A stretch of DNA of 64,000 nucleotides from positions 95,001 to 159,000 of the forward strand of contig JAXCGZ010015123.1 of the NCBI GenBank assembly GCA_037179515.1, read 5' to 3'. Below, piece after piece: positions 28,703 through 40,988 of this stretch; the stretch's first letter is position 1; every line of letters starts with the position of its first letter. The notes beneath the pieces are model-generated. The model was not told the DNA's origin. It saw only the letters and a list, made by a program, of their open reading frames with translations, and searched no databases. The stretch is from Halocaridina rubra (taxonomy: Eukaryota; Arthropoda; Malacostraca; Decapoda; Atyidae). Both the position numbers and the translations under genes were made by a program.

Positions 28703-31280
28703 AAGTCTTCCTTGAATGCTTAGATAGTTGTGCACCCATTGTAACAAGAAAAATAACCCGCCCCTCATCCCCCTGGCTAACTAATGACATCAAAGAGGCA
28801 ATGCAAATCAGAAATCAAATACAAAAAGAGCTAAAAATGAATAGATATGATATGACTCTCCGAGAACGTTATAAAACAGAAAAGAAACGTGTCAGATCTC
28901 TCATCAGTGTAAGTAAAAAAGACTTTTACAAAAAACAATTTAATGACTCTAGACATGATACAGCAGCAACATGGAAAGTGATAAGAAGCATGATACCAAA
29001 TGAAAAGAGTACCTCAGAAAGTTATGAAAATATTACGGAGTTGAAAGACAAAGCAGAAAACTTTAATAACTATTTTGCTAACGTTGGCAAAAATACATAT
29101 GAAAAAACTCAAGAAAACATCAACTCAGTGAATATGAGTAATTGCTTAAATGACAATTCTTCCAATGAAAACACAAGAGAGTACTTCAAGCTAACTCCTA
29201 TTGATTGTGCTACCCTAATTCTTACCATAAAGAGCCTAAGAAACTCTGGCTCTTATGGTTCAGATGGTATACCATTTCAGTTCATCAAAGATGCTCTACC
29301 CGTGATTGCATCCTATATTCTAACTATTATGAACACTTCCATTGTTACTAAAAAGTTTCCTGACTCTTGGAAAATAGCACATGTAATACCTCTGCATAAA
29401 AAGGGGGACAGAGAAGATGTGACAAACTATCGTCCCATTTCCCTCCTACCCATTTTCTCTAAAATATTAGAAAAAATTGTTGCATGCCAACTTATGTCAT
29501 ATTTAGAATCAAATAGACTACTAACGATTAGCCAACATGGTTTCAGACCAAAACTCTCGACGGAAACTGCACTGCTTAAAGTTACGAATAGTATATATAA
29601 TAATATAGATATGAAAAAAATATCTATACTAATTTTGTTAGACTTATCAAAAGCCTTCGACAGTGTAAACCATGAAATTCTTTTAAGTAAATGTATTAAC
29701 TTAAATATTGATCCAAGCTGGTTTAGCGAGTATCTATCTAATCGTAAACAGTCCATACGTCTTAACAACATTATCTCTGTGCCAAAAAATTTATCATTTG
29801 GTGTTCCACAGGGATCAATCAGTACTTGGTCCTATCCTCTTCTCCATTTACGTAAATGATCTATCTTCTTTCATTTCTGACTGTCTAGTGTACAATATGC
29901 AGATGACACTCAACTACTCCTTAGTGGTGATATTAATAATCTCCCAGAGCTAACTTTAAGAGCAGAAAACACTCTGTCAAAAATTAAAACCTATTTCCAA
30001 GAAATTGGGCTGTTAATTAACGAAAGTAAAACACAGTGCATATTTATTGGTTCAAGGTTCCACATAGCACAAATTCCAGAAAACACAACAATTAATTTTT
30101 GCGACAATATTATCACACCTAGCAAAACAGTCAAAAACCTAGGAATTCACTTTGATAACCACATGTTGTTTGATTCCCACATAGATAAAGTATGCAAAAA
30201 GGTTACAGGAACATTAATGTACTTATCACGTATAAAAGACAATTTTGAGACTACCACTCGAATAACTGTTGTTGAATCTCTAGCCCTAAGTCACATTAAT
30301 TACTGCACAACTGTTTGGGGAGCTACCACTAAGACTCAGATAAACAGAATACAGAAGCTTATTAATTTTGCAGCTCGAGTTGCCCTGGGAGGAATAAGAA
30401 AATATGACCACATCACACCAACTCTCAATAAACTTGGGTGGCTGCGGGCAGAAAATAAGGTCGCTTATGCTATTTGTTTTTGTATTCAAAATTTTGGACC
30501 ATCATTATCCTAGCTGGCTATTTGATTTAAAAACAGTCAGGGATATAAGGGGAACCAACACAAGACAGAGCAGTGAGCTCTTTATTCACAGAACAAACAC
30601 AGAAGCAGGTTCAAAGATGATCACTATCAAAGGGCCAACACTCTGGAATAATATTCCAGAGCATCTTAAAAATGCATCCTCTTTCACAGCTTTCAAAGGC
30701 AAACTATATAGTTTTCTTTTGAACAAATAGTTGCTGCTCATTAAGAACTAATTATTCTCATTGTAAGGAAACAAATATGGAAATGATGCCGATAATAACG
30801 ATCCTGTATCTAGTGGCATACTTAATACTTTATTATTAACATTATTGTAACATTTTCATTACAGCATTATTATTTTCTTTGAAAGCTACATTTAATTTAA
30901 CTATATGTCTAACCCTCTTAACTCAGCCATTGGGCAACCAATGCCGGTCCCAAGCCCGGATAAATGAGGAGGGTTATCAGGATAGGGCTAGCAACCCACT
31001 GATGTAAAAACCTCTATGCTCAAGCTATGCATGGCACACCAAAGAGAAATGGCCCCCAGTCCCCGGCGAGAAGACTGGAGAGGGTTTCTAAGAGGAGTGC
31101 CAGCTGACAGACAGTAGTGTCTACCAGGCATCTTGGTGATAAGGTGATAAGTGATAAGGTCTAACCCTCTTATTTGTTAGTTTAATTACATGTCTACTTA
31201 TAAGTTACTATTAATGTTGAATAACCATTGTACAAAATGGAAATAAATGTTTTTTTTTTTGTTTTTTTTTTTTTTTTTTC
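28703..31280 (+). mobile_element. CR1-like LINE, copy A2 (5'-truncated, broken ORF2)
   Basis: Homologous to copy A1 from 'gtcttccttgaatgcttaga' onward, so the endonuclease is missing. The reverse transcriptase is open from the truncation to about 29815. There a 4-base insertion in the GVPQGS region shifts the frame. A 1-base deletion near 29888 restores it just before YADD, and a 2-base deletion near 30473 breaks the C-terminal domain. The stop matching ORF2 of A1 is at 30728-30730. The 3'UTR is interrupted by another element (30920-31159) and ends 'ggaaataaatg' plus a T-rich tail to about 31280. Confidence 0.88.
30908..31171 (+). mobile_element. 240-bp RTE-tail or SINE-like insertion with 12-bp target-site duplication
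   Basis: Inside the LINE A2 3'UTR, TCTAACCCTCTT occurs at 30908-30919 and again at 31160-31171; copies A1 and A3 show the empty or near-empty site. The inserted 240 bp begins 'aactcagccattgggcaacc', contains 'cccaagcccggataaatgag' and ends in GTGATAAG-type repeats. The short GATAA-like tail and the conserved 'gcccggataaa' block resemble the 3' ends of RTE elements, so it is either a 5'-truncated RTE copy or a SINE using an RTE tail. Confidence 0.8.
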
Positions 31281-31928
31281 CATAAATTCTGAAATAACAG
31301 GATTCCTTCATATGATTACTCGTAGCAGCGTGAGTGAGTGAGTGTACCGCATTGTTATGAGCGTGAGTGAAGGAGTGAGTGATGTAAACTAAGACGACTT
31401 TCGAAAGTGATGTCACCACTCACCCATACCAGTACACAGCATAGGGTAAAGCCCGTGACCTCGGTACACTGGCAAGGATTAAATTTCTTACTCGATGCCA
31501 TTATGCTTGACTAAGAATCGTGAGTGTGAATATCAGATTTTGCATTTCTATTGCTCTGATCGCCTCATCTTCTTGGGTCCTCATCTCGATGATGACACTC
31601 AAGGGATCGATCCATCGATAACTACAATAAAATTATATCGGCATTTCTAGGATGTATTTATGCACTCAACACATGAATGAATGTAATGTTCAAAGAGGAT
31701 TTATATCATATTTTACCAATGTTTATTATTTCATATGATTATATACTGTTTTGTTAAAGCCATTCATCCTTCGTTTCAGCATTACATGAAGTACTTCTGC
31801 AGATTTTGAACAATAAAACTTATGCTAACCAGCCATCTGTCCTCGACAAAGAGTATGGAATGTTTATTAGCAATAGGAATATATTAAGTTCAACCACTCC
31901 GAAAGAAGATAATCTTTAATTCCAGAAA

Positions 31929-31933
<5 letters not shown>
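31281..31933. other. Intergenic sequence without recognisable features
   Basis: Contains a few GTGA-type short repeats near 31330-31380 but no gene or repeat family I recognise. Confidence 0.45.

Positions 31934-32013
<80 letters not shown>
31934..32013. repeat. (TA)n microsatellite
   Basis: About 40 TA units, followed by short GTAT units. Confidence 0.97.
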
Positions 32014-32018
<5 letters not shown>

Positions 32019-32356
32019 ATGTATGTATGTATGAGTGTGTAAAGTACTAATTTCCACTAACACCACACCCAGTAAGAACGGCTTTCATATATGACGGTAT
32101 TTAAGAGATATATTTCTTTGGAGTGCATGATATGCTAAATCATATCTCATACTGCATCATAAATGTTATATTAACCTACAGAATGCCGATCAACCTTCCT
32201 ATGCACGAATTTTTGTACCTATTAACCCATTTCAAAACTGAACACATGCAGAAAAAAAAAAGACTGACTTTCGGTATTATGTAAACATATAATGATGATC
32301 TCTTTGCCCTCTACCATGCCTAGTCCTGAACATCTCTCAAGGTGAAGACCCTACGG

Positions 32357-32588
32357 TGAATAAATAAGACTACTTGGTTTCGGTTTTACGTCACGAACTC
32401 CCTTTTCTACTAAGGGCTAGGACGGTTGCCTTCTTGCGAAGGACTTGCTTTGGCAGATGTAATCGTTACCCTGAGTGTATGCCCTTACTAACCTCAGTCC
32501 GTGACTGGGCGCGAACCCTCGACCTGCCGCCTCAGAGTTGCGGACGCTACCATTTAACCACGGAGACTACTGAATAAATGAGACTACT
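32357..32588 (-). mobile_element. tRNA-derived SINE C, copy C4, with 18-bp target-site duplication
   Basis: The element spans 32375-32570 (196 bp). TGAATAAATAAGACTACT at 32357-32374 is repeated with one change at 32571-32588. On the minus strand the head has an A-box-like GTGGTTAAATGGTAGCG, a B-box-like GGGTTCGCGCCC and then the body shared with C1 and C2. The clean duplication shows that this is a full unit and fixes its boundaries. Confidence 0.88.
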
Positions 32589-33225
32589 GTACTTTGGAAA
32601 TGACTGTTGTAGTGTCCAAAACAGATCCCGTACATTCTGCCTCGCAAAAAAAAAATATATATATATATAAATAAATAAATATACAGCCCACAGTTTCAAA
32701 TATTTTTTTAGTGTTCTTAACTTTGTGCATGACTATATTTATATATTTGTGCGAGTATGTGAACGCTGACTTAAGGGTAAGGAATCTATTGCCTTTATCG
32801 AAGGCCGAGTTTTCGTGAAAATAATTTGGATCTTATACAAATGAGTAACCCCTAGAACCCCTTGATAAGTTCAAAAGAGCCGTCAATTGCTGGATTGGGT
32901 TAACTTAGGTGAAATGAAATGCTTGAATTTGCAAATATGAATAAACATGAAGAACTCTGGGGTTACTATTCTTTACAAGATCCAGTTCTTTTACCACTGA
33001 CACCACTCTTATACTAGTGCTTGCTTGCTTGCTTGCTTGCTTAGGATGAGATAGAATAGGAGGGGAAAAAAGAGAGGGAATTAAGGATATAAGGGAATTG
33101 GAGGGAAAAACACGAAAATTAAATAAAGTAAGAGAAAAAAAGAGAGGGGCAAACCCTCCTGCTAAGTACTAGTGCTCATTAAACTTATTAAACTTATCAA
33201 ACCCAAAATACGTTCGAAAAAGACG
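32589..33225. other. Intergenic sequence, short (GCTT)n tract only
   Basis: A short GCTT tetranucleotide run lies at about 33021-33041, followed by purine-rich sequence. No gene is recognised. Confidence 0.45.
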
Positions 33226-33295
33226 CTTCAGACTTGCGGATGCTATGTGGCAGTCAGACGCTGATCCATTGAGCCGCGGTTGGACTTTTTTCTCT
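33226..33295 (-). repeat. Possible tRNA-like SINE head
   Basis: The minus strand reads CGCGGCTCAATGGATCAGCG, which looks like a tRNA D-arm/A box, but no clear B box follows. It could be a decayed SINE. Confidence 0.3.
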
Positions 33296-33803
33296 CTTTT
33301 TTTTTTTTGCGCGCGCGAAATTACTTGGTGTGAGTATATTCTACAACACAATTGCCCTAAATGTTACTCATTTAAGATAGATTTTAAATGTTGCCTTGGT
33401 CAAGATTTCAGATGTCAGAAGGGAATGAAAACTACTAAACCTAAGATAAACATGAATTTGAAGTTAGTGATATATTACGAGTTGTTTTCATAGTACTCAG
33501 TACTATGTACATAAGTGTTTATTTGTGTGTGCGAGCGTGTGTGGAGGAGGATGCTGACAATGCATTAAGCAACATGAGGTACATATTTATGCAACTGCAG
33601 TATTCTGACACTTTTTCATATATTCAATACCTTACATTTTTAATGGTAATTTGGGAGGAGGAGGAGGATGAGGAGGAGGAAGGGGGGAGGAGGAGGAAGA
33701 GGAGGAAGAGGAGGAGGACTTTTAAAGCACCAGTTAACTATTTATTCATCAGTAACAAAATAAAATAAATGACAAATTAAAAAGAATTCAAGAGTGTATG
33801 AAT

Positions 33804-33886
33804 GGGTAACCTGGGTAACCTGAAGAGCAATTGGGCATTACACAGGGTAACCTGGGTAACCTGAAGAGCAATTAGGCATTACACAG
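33804..33886. repeat. 41-bp direct tandem duplication
   Basis: The block starting 'gggtaacctgggtaacctga' and ending 'ggcattacaca' occurs at 33804 and 33845 with one change. Each copy itself contains a 10-bp doublet, gggtaacct. Confidence 0.92.
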
Positions 33887-33929
33887 CGTACGAGCAAGTG
33901 CCAAAGAAAAACTTTTGTTTTATAGCAAA

Positions 33930-34219
33930 CAACCACGGCACCAATCGCCCGTTGTGATACTACAGCTGAAGGGTCTTGTGGACTTAAATAAGACTGTCCA
34001 GGACAGTTCGATGTTAAGACTTCCTTCAGTTACGGTTCTCTTTCTATGCCTACAGCAACACCGAATATTCTTGGATATTCATTACACATGTCTTATTATC
34101 CCTTCACATTTGACATGTCACAGTACTCCCCATCTCTGTTTCTCTTTATGTTTTCTTCGTGCCCAGGCTTGATGAGGGTCGATTATTTATTTTTGCCTGT
34201 CCTGGCGTCACAATCATAA

Positions 34220-34220
<1 letters not shown>
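33930..34220 (+). repeat. SINE-like repeat E, copy E3 (most complete)
   Basis: About 290 bp running from 'cggcaccaatcgcccgttgt' through 'gactgtccaggacagttcga' and 'gacatgtcacagtactcccc' to the terminus 'tttttgcctgtcctggcgtc', followed by an (AAT)n tail. The last ~75 bp parallel the 3' end of jockey-like copy D3 (cgtgcccgggcc ... gatgagggcag ... tgcctgtcaaggtatcaca). No clear pol III boxes are seen. Confidence 0.65.

Positions 34221-34275
<55 letters not shown>
34220..34275. repeat. (AAT)n microsatellite, tail of repeat E3
   Basis: About 18 AAT units directly after the E3 terminus. Confidence 0.95.
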
Positions 34276-36235
<1,960 letters not shown>

Positions 36236-36590
36236 GCATCTTAAAAATGCATCCTCCTTCACAGCTTTCAAAGGCAAGCTATATAGTTTTCTTTTGGACA
36301 AATAGTTGCTGCTCATTAAGAACTAATTATTCTCATTGTAAGGAAACAAATATGGAAATGATGCCGATAATAACGATCCTGTATCTAGTGGCATACTTAC
36401 TACTTTATTATTAACATTATTGTTAACATTTTTATTACAGCATTATTATTTTCTATGAAAGCTACATTTACTTTAACTATATGTATTACCCTCTTGTTTA
36501 TTAGTTAAATTACATGTCTACTTATATGTTACTATTACTGTTGACTAACCATTGTACAAAATGGAAATAAATGTTTGTTTGTTTGGTTAC
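36236..36590 (+). mobile_element. CR1-like LINE, 3'-end copy A3
   Basis: Begins 'gcatcttaaaaatgcatcct', inside the last 25 codons of ORF2, and continues through the stop and 3'UTR to 'ggaaataaatgtttgtttgt'. It lacks the 240-bp insertion found in A2 and so gives the empty site. Confidence 0.88.
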
Positions 36591-36892
36591 TTGTAGAACT
36601 TTTCACGGGATCCTAGCCATACACAGAACCGCGTCAGATGCGTTTATGAAATCCATATATGTGTGTCTAGCTAACTAACAATATGGTGTCCTAGGTTTAC
36701 ACTTGTTTAAGAAATTGGGCCTATATGTCACTACCATTCATCCCTATTTGAGGGGGGGGGGACACAGCGTAGAAAGATCAACAATATTCTGTACGTAAGA
36801 AGCAGGAATTACAACCAAAAAATGGGAACAGTTTTTTCTCCCTAGGCGTTCAAAATGAGAGAAATTAGGCTGAATATGAAAGGCATGTAAGA

Positions 36893-36945
36893 ACAAACAA
36901 ACAAACAAATATTTATTTCCATTTTTGTACAATAGTTATTCTTCA
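36893..36945 (-). mobile_element. CR1-like LINE, 3'-terminal remnant A4
   Basis: (AAC)-type tail 'aacaaacaaacaaacaaata' followed by 'tttatttccatttttgtaca'. This is the reverse complement of the family A terminus and its TTTG-type tail. Confidence 0.7.
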
Positions 36946-37329
36946 GATACTTAGTAGTGGGAGTCGGACAGAAAAATCTACATAAGCTTGACACTGTTGT
37001 ACAGAGCCAAAGTAGATCAGGGAAATGCCCATGTGGAAAAAAAAAAACATACCCTCCTAGTGAAAAATTGCATCATCCTAGTCTAGATTAACCCACATGG
37101 TGTTTCTTGACCCTGAAGAACCTTGTGATTTTACAGAAGGAAGAGTGTCATATCTCCGTCAGGCTAGTATAGGTGTTATTCAGGAGTTCTGCCTTTACAA
37201 CGGCATTGACGACATTACTGAATTCCTCCTCCTGAAATACCTCACGAAAATAGTAACGAAAGGTTTCATCCTTCGCAACATTTCTTTATCGGACCCAATA
37301 TAAAGTTGTGGTGATTCAAATGTAGCGGG

Positions 37330-37559
37330 ATAGTCGCTGGAGAAGTAACTTTTGGGGGTGGTTGTAGGTAGTGGAGGGGTCGCGGAGGAATACATAGAAG
37401 GGCCAAGAAGTGAGAGAAAGAAAGAGAAAGAGCTCTGTGTGTGTTTGTATGTTTGTGAGGGGCGCGGCCATATTGTGTGTGTAAGAACTGTGTGTGTACG
37501 GTGGAGGAGTATCTTCGTTTTATATCGTGTAACATCGACCTCCACAGCTAAGCCACATC
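37330..37559 (+). promoter_or_regulatory. Presumed 14-3-3 epsilon promoter/5'UTR region
   Basis: Sequence upstream of the ATG is richer in G and C than its surroundings and mostly free of repeats. A YY1-like GCGGCCATATTG lies at 37464-37475, about 85 nt before the start codon. There is no TATA box at a clear position. The transcription start is unknown and the boundaries are my guess. Confidence 0.3.
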
Positions 37560-37623
37560 ATGACGGAGAGGGAGGATAATGTCTACCGAGCAAAACTTGC
37601 CGAACAGGCGGAAAGATACGATG
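37560..37623 (+). CDS. YWHAE homologue: 14-3-3 epsilon, exon 1
   Basis: First coding exon: ATG at 37560 and 21 codons (MTEREDNVYRAKLAEQAERY, then D), ending with the first base of a Glu codon before a GTGAG donor. The N-terminus is diagnostic for the epsilon class of 14-3-3 proteins, which are dimeric cytosolic adaptors that bind phosphoserine/threonine motifs in signalling, cell-cycle and apoptosis proteins. The ATG context is ccacatcATGA. The first intron is about 9.95 kb and full of transposon remnants. The six exons sum to 774 nt (257 aa plus stop), the expected family length. Confidence 0.95.
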
Positions 37624-38726
37624 GTGAGATTCCTACTGAGGGAGGATATTTACCTTTTAAATTTTGATCGTGAGCTCTCCTCCATCGGGCAACACCAACA
37701 ACCCTTCGGCCTAGCTTGACAGGCGATAGTGGTGGCGGTGTCACTTTTATTTACCCAGATGTGGGTTTCCTGCGTATTCCCACAGCTTCGGCAGAGGCCA
37801 GAGGAAATGCTTTTCCCGAAGAGGTTGTCAAAGATATATAAAATGTTGGTGTTAGGCGGGGTGGGTGAATTAAGGCCGTTTGGCCGCCCACCCTTTTTTG
37901 ACATTTATGACCGCGTGAGAGGCACGGCACTCCAATATCGATTACTGGTGTGGCCTCCCCTTTGAATTAATGTAACTGCATTCACCATTAATCTTTAGGC
38001 ACATAGTTTCAAGATGACTTCGGGTTCTGAAACTGGAGTTTACACCGTGTCGCAAGTTTGCATCGTCATTATCATGCCGGCCATCCGTCGTTTCATTACC
38101 CTGCCTTGGGGATTAAGATCTTGCACGAAAGGCCCGGCCCGTGTCACATATTTCTATACGTAGTTGCGTTCGAAATAAAGCCTCCAAAGAGTAAATACGA
38201 AGCATGAGTTAAACTAGCGTTGCTCTTTTACCAGATTTAGACGCTACTTCCTCGAAGTCGTCAGGCAGGTGACATGTATTTGGTGTTTGACAATTAAGAT
38301 CCAAGACAAATGTTCAAGGCCTGTAAAATTGTCATACTGAATCGTAACAAGGAAGAAAATATTATTTTAATAAATTACAATGGATATTTTCTATCAAACC
38401 GATTTAGAATCAAAAGAAAACAGTTTCAATGTGAACATGCATCTTATATTAATAATAGAAAGTTTTAAATCTCCATAATGCTCAATAATGTGTTGCAGTT
38501 AGCTATTGGTTTTTCCAGTGATATATGGATATCGTCATCAATATTATAGTCCGAATAGACTTGGTTTTGCCCTTAAATAATTCAGCAGGTAGTCTTGCAC
38601 ATGTATATGAAGGCATAGAATAGTGTACTTGTAATTGTGAAAATCTTTCTTGTTGTGGTTTCTTATCCAGAAATTTCTTTGTAAAGTAATATTTTCATCC
38701 ATATTTGTGAAATTTCAATATATATT

Positions 38727-39149
38727 CAAGGGTGTCCCCGACCTACAGTGGAGTTCCGGTCCTCACAATGTGTTGTAACCAGATTTTCCGCTTGAGTCAG
38801 ACCACACCAAACTAAGCACCTGTGTCACCCACCTTTGCTAACACAGTAGTAAAGTTTATAATCTAAGAAATAAACACATTTCTAGGACTAAAAAACACAT
38901 GGAGGACTTAAATATGGGATAATAAAATGAAACGGTAAAAAAAAAAGAAGAGAATTCCTTACATTTACTCCATCAGTCTAATGTCCCGTGACGACGTATT
39001 CTTCCACCACACTTACCCAACTTTTCTCCCTCCAAGTTCGTATTTACAACACAAACCACCTAGGTCGAAACAAGGATTTATCATTAATGTATGGGAGGGA
39101 CCTTGTAACCACAAAATGTCGTAGGTCGAGAACCCTGTAAACCGAGGAC

Positions 39150-39152
<3 letters not shown>
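38727..39152. mobile_element. Tigger/pogo-like MITE (element T1)
   Basis: The left end reads AGGGTGTCCCCGACCTACAG. The right end, on the opposite strand, reads AGGGTGTCCTCGGTTTACAG. The insert is about 430 bp and abuts a TA array on the right. Terminal repeats of this 'gtgtccccgacctac' type flanked by TA are typical of Tigger-like Tc1/mariner elements. No transposase is recognisable inside. Confidence 0.6.

Positions 39153-39231
<79 letters not shown>
39153..39231. repeat. (TA)n microsatellite
   Basis: About 40 TA units at the right edge of element T1. Confidence 0.97.
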
Positions 39232-39235
<4 letters not shown>

Positions 39236-39294
39236 GGGGGTTTCCATTTTACATCAGGATTCCATCCCTGACAGCTGACAAAGTGGATTTCGAC

Positions 39295-40391
39295 TTAAGT
39301 CGGAACACCTATAATTCAAACCTAGGTCTGAGGAGACTGGGGCAGGTGATTCTGGAGAGGCAAGAGAACATGCAATACATAATCTATAGAAATAATAAAA
39401 AATCTCTGAAAGGTATAGTAAAACTACACTACATGTACAGTATACTAAACATATAAATGTTAAAGTACACTACAGTAATACAAAACTGTACAGTACAATA
39501 TGTCTTACTTTAGTCATTTGGTCGGCTTGCACACTGGAAGGGGCATTGCAAGGAGGGGTAATCCCCTCCGTAATTAATTCTGCTAACACACTGGGAAACA
39601 CTTTTGCAGCTTTTTCATCACCACTATGTAGCAGCTTCACTTTACACCCTCAGGTTATGCAAATTAACATGACTTAAAACGATTAAGCCAACCCCTACTG
39701 GCCAGAAACTCTTCACTATCACTCCCATTTCTAAGCATTTTACTACTTCAGATTTTATTTTCCATGGTGATGGCTTTTCCTTTCTTCCTAGCACTGTCAT
39801 CAGAACCATTACCACTACGTTTGGAAGACATAGTAATGTCAATAACGAGCAAAATGAACGAGAGCAGACGAAAACGAGGCGCAATATGGCTGTGAGAATA
39901 AACTGAACTGTGGTTCTTCTTTTTCTAATGCCGCGTGACGCTATATTCTTACACGACCCTCAAAAATTTTCGCTTAATATTTACACCCCTGTGTATGTTA
40001 ATTTATTTTTAATTTAATATAACCAAATAGATACATAGACAAAGCCATTAACTTAATATATAAAAATACAGCAGTGTTGCTACTGGTGCCTATTCTATTC
40101 CAATAGAAGAAGAAGAAAAGGAAGCTATGGATCTTCTTCAAATGCCACGTGACGCCGTATTCTTACATTACGCTCAACAAGCTATTTGGAATAAAATCGT
40201 ATTGCGGCTATGTTTTGGTATTATTTTTTTAATTCAATATTTTCCCTCAATATAACCAAATATATAAACAAATAAATAAATTAAGCCATTAACTTGATAA
40301 ATACGAATACAGCTGTGCTCTACGTCGAGGATTTTCACCTATCGCGGCGGGTCCCAGAACCAAACCCCCTCGATAAACGAGGGAGCACTGT
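39295..40391 (-). mobile_element. Tigger-like transposon remnant with transposase N-terminus (element T2)
   Basis: On the minus strand, ATG at 39829-39831 opens MSSKRSGNGSDDSARKKGKA, then ITMENKI, a stop, and a VVKCLEMG-like helix. This is the basic N-terminus and CENP-B-type helix-turn-helix start seen in Tigger/jerky transposases. The upstream end (right side) carries a terminal-repeat-like CAGTGCTCCCTCGTTTATCG and 'gtttggttctgggacccgcc'. Within it, 39911-40085 and 40129-40320 are diverged direct duplicates (both 'cgtgacgc...tattcttac' and 'ataaccaaata'). Confidence 0.6.
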
Positions 40392-40619
40392 ATATATATT
40401 ATACACACACCAACCTATGAATGGGTTAGGTTCCAGAAGTTCGTTAGTAAGACACTCGACTATTGCATAATTTAATACAGTATTGATAATGTACTAATAC
40501 AGTACACTAATACATACTTTAATACATGGCTAGGCTTTTCTTCGTATCTGTGAATGTTTTAACTCGGTTGTTCATAAGTAGGGGAGCTTCTGTATACATA
40601 TAGTGGTCATCCTCTGTTT

Positions 40620-40929
40620 ACACTGTCCTCGAGTTACGATGTTTTGGGGTTACAACGCATCTCCCGTTAATTATTTTACTTTTTTTTTTTATATATTTTG
40701 GCTTGTATTAAATCTCCCAAGCATAAAATATATTCTCCTGATAACATTGATTTGAAGAAAAGGAAAGCCATCGCCTTGAATATGAAATTACAGATAGTGG
40801 AATGCTTTGAAAAAGGTGAAACTTTACTACTGCATTAGCATAGGTGCTAATTTAGGCGTGTGTTCCAATTTACACTGAAATTCAGGTTACATCTCATTTC
40901 AGGAACGGATCTTACATAAGTCGAGGACC

Positions 40930-40938
<9 letters not shown>
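40620..40938 (+). mobile_element. Short Tigger-like MITE with a transposase fragment (element T3)
   Basis: Left end CTGTCCTCGAGTTACGATG; right end, reversed, GAGGGTCCTCGACTTATG. Between them, plus-strand codons at 40743-40825 read LKKRKAIALNMKLQIVECFE followed by KGET, matching the Tigger N-terminal helix-turn-helix. At only about 320 bp it is a deletion derivative that kept part of the gene. A TA array follows on the right. Confidence 0.6.

Positions 40939-40984
<46 letters not shown>
40933..40984. repeat. (TA)n microsatellite
   Basis: About 26 TA units between elements T3 and T4. Confidence 0.96.

Positions 40985-40987
<3 letters not shown>

Positions 40988-40988
<1 letters not shown>

Noticed and set aside
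37097..37303. 68-codon frame upstream of 14-3-3 epsilon
   Set aside because: No recognisable domain, no homology pattern I know, and it lies in the presumed promoter/5' flank. I do not call it.
37560..37700. 14-3-3 exon 1 as a possible processed pseudogene
   Set aside because: Six exons with correct GT-AG junctions and phases and an undamaged 257-aa frame show a genuine intron-containing gene.
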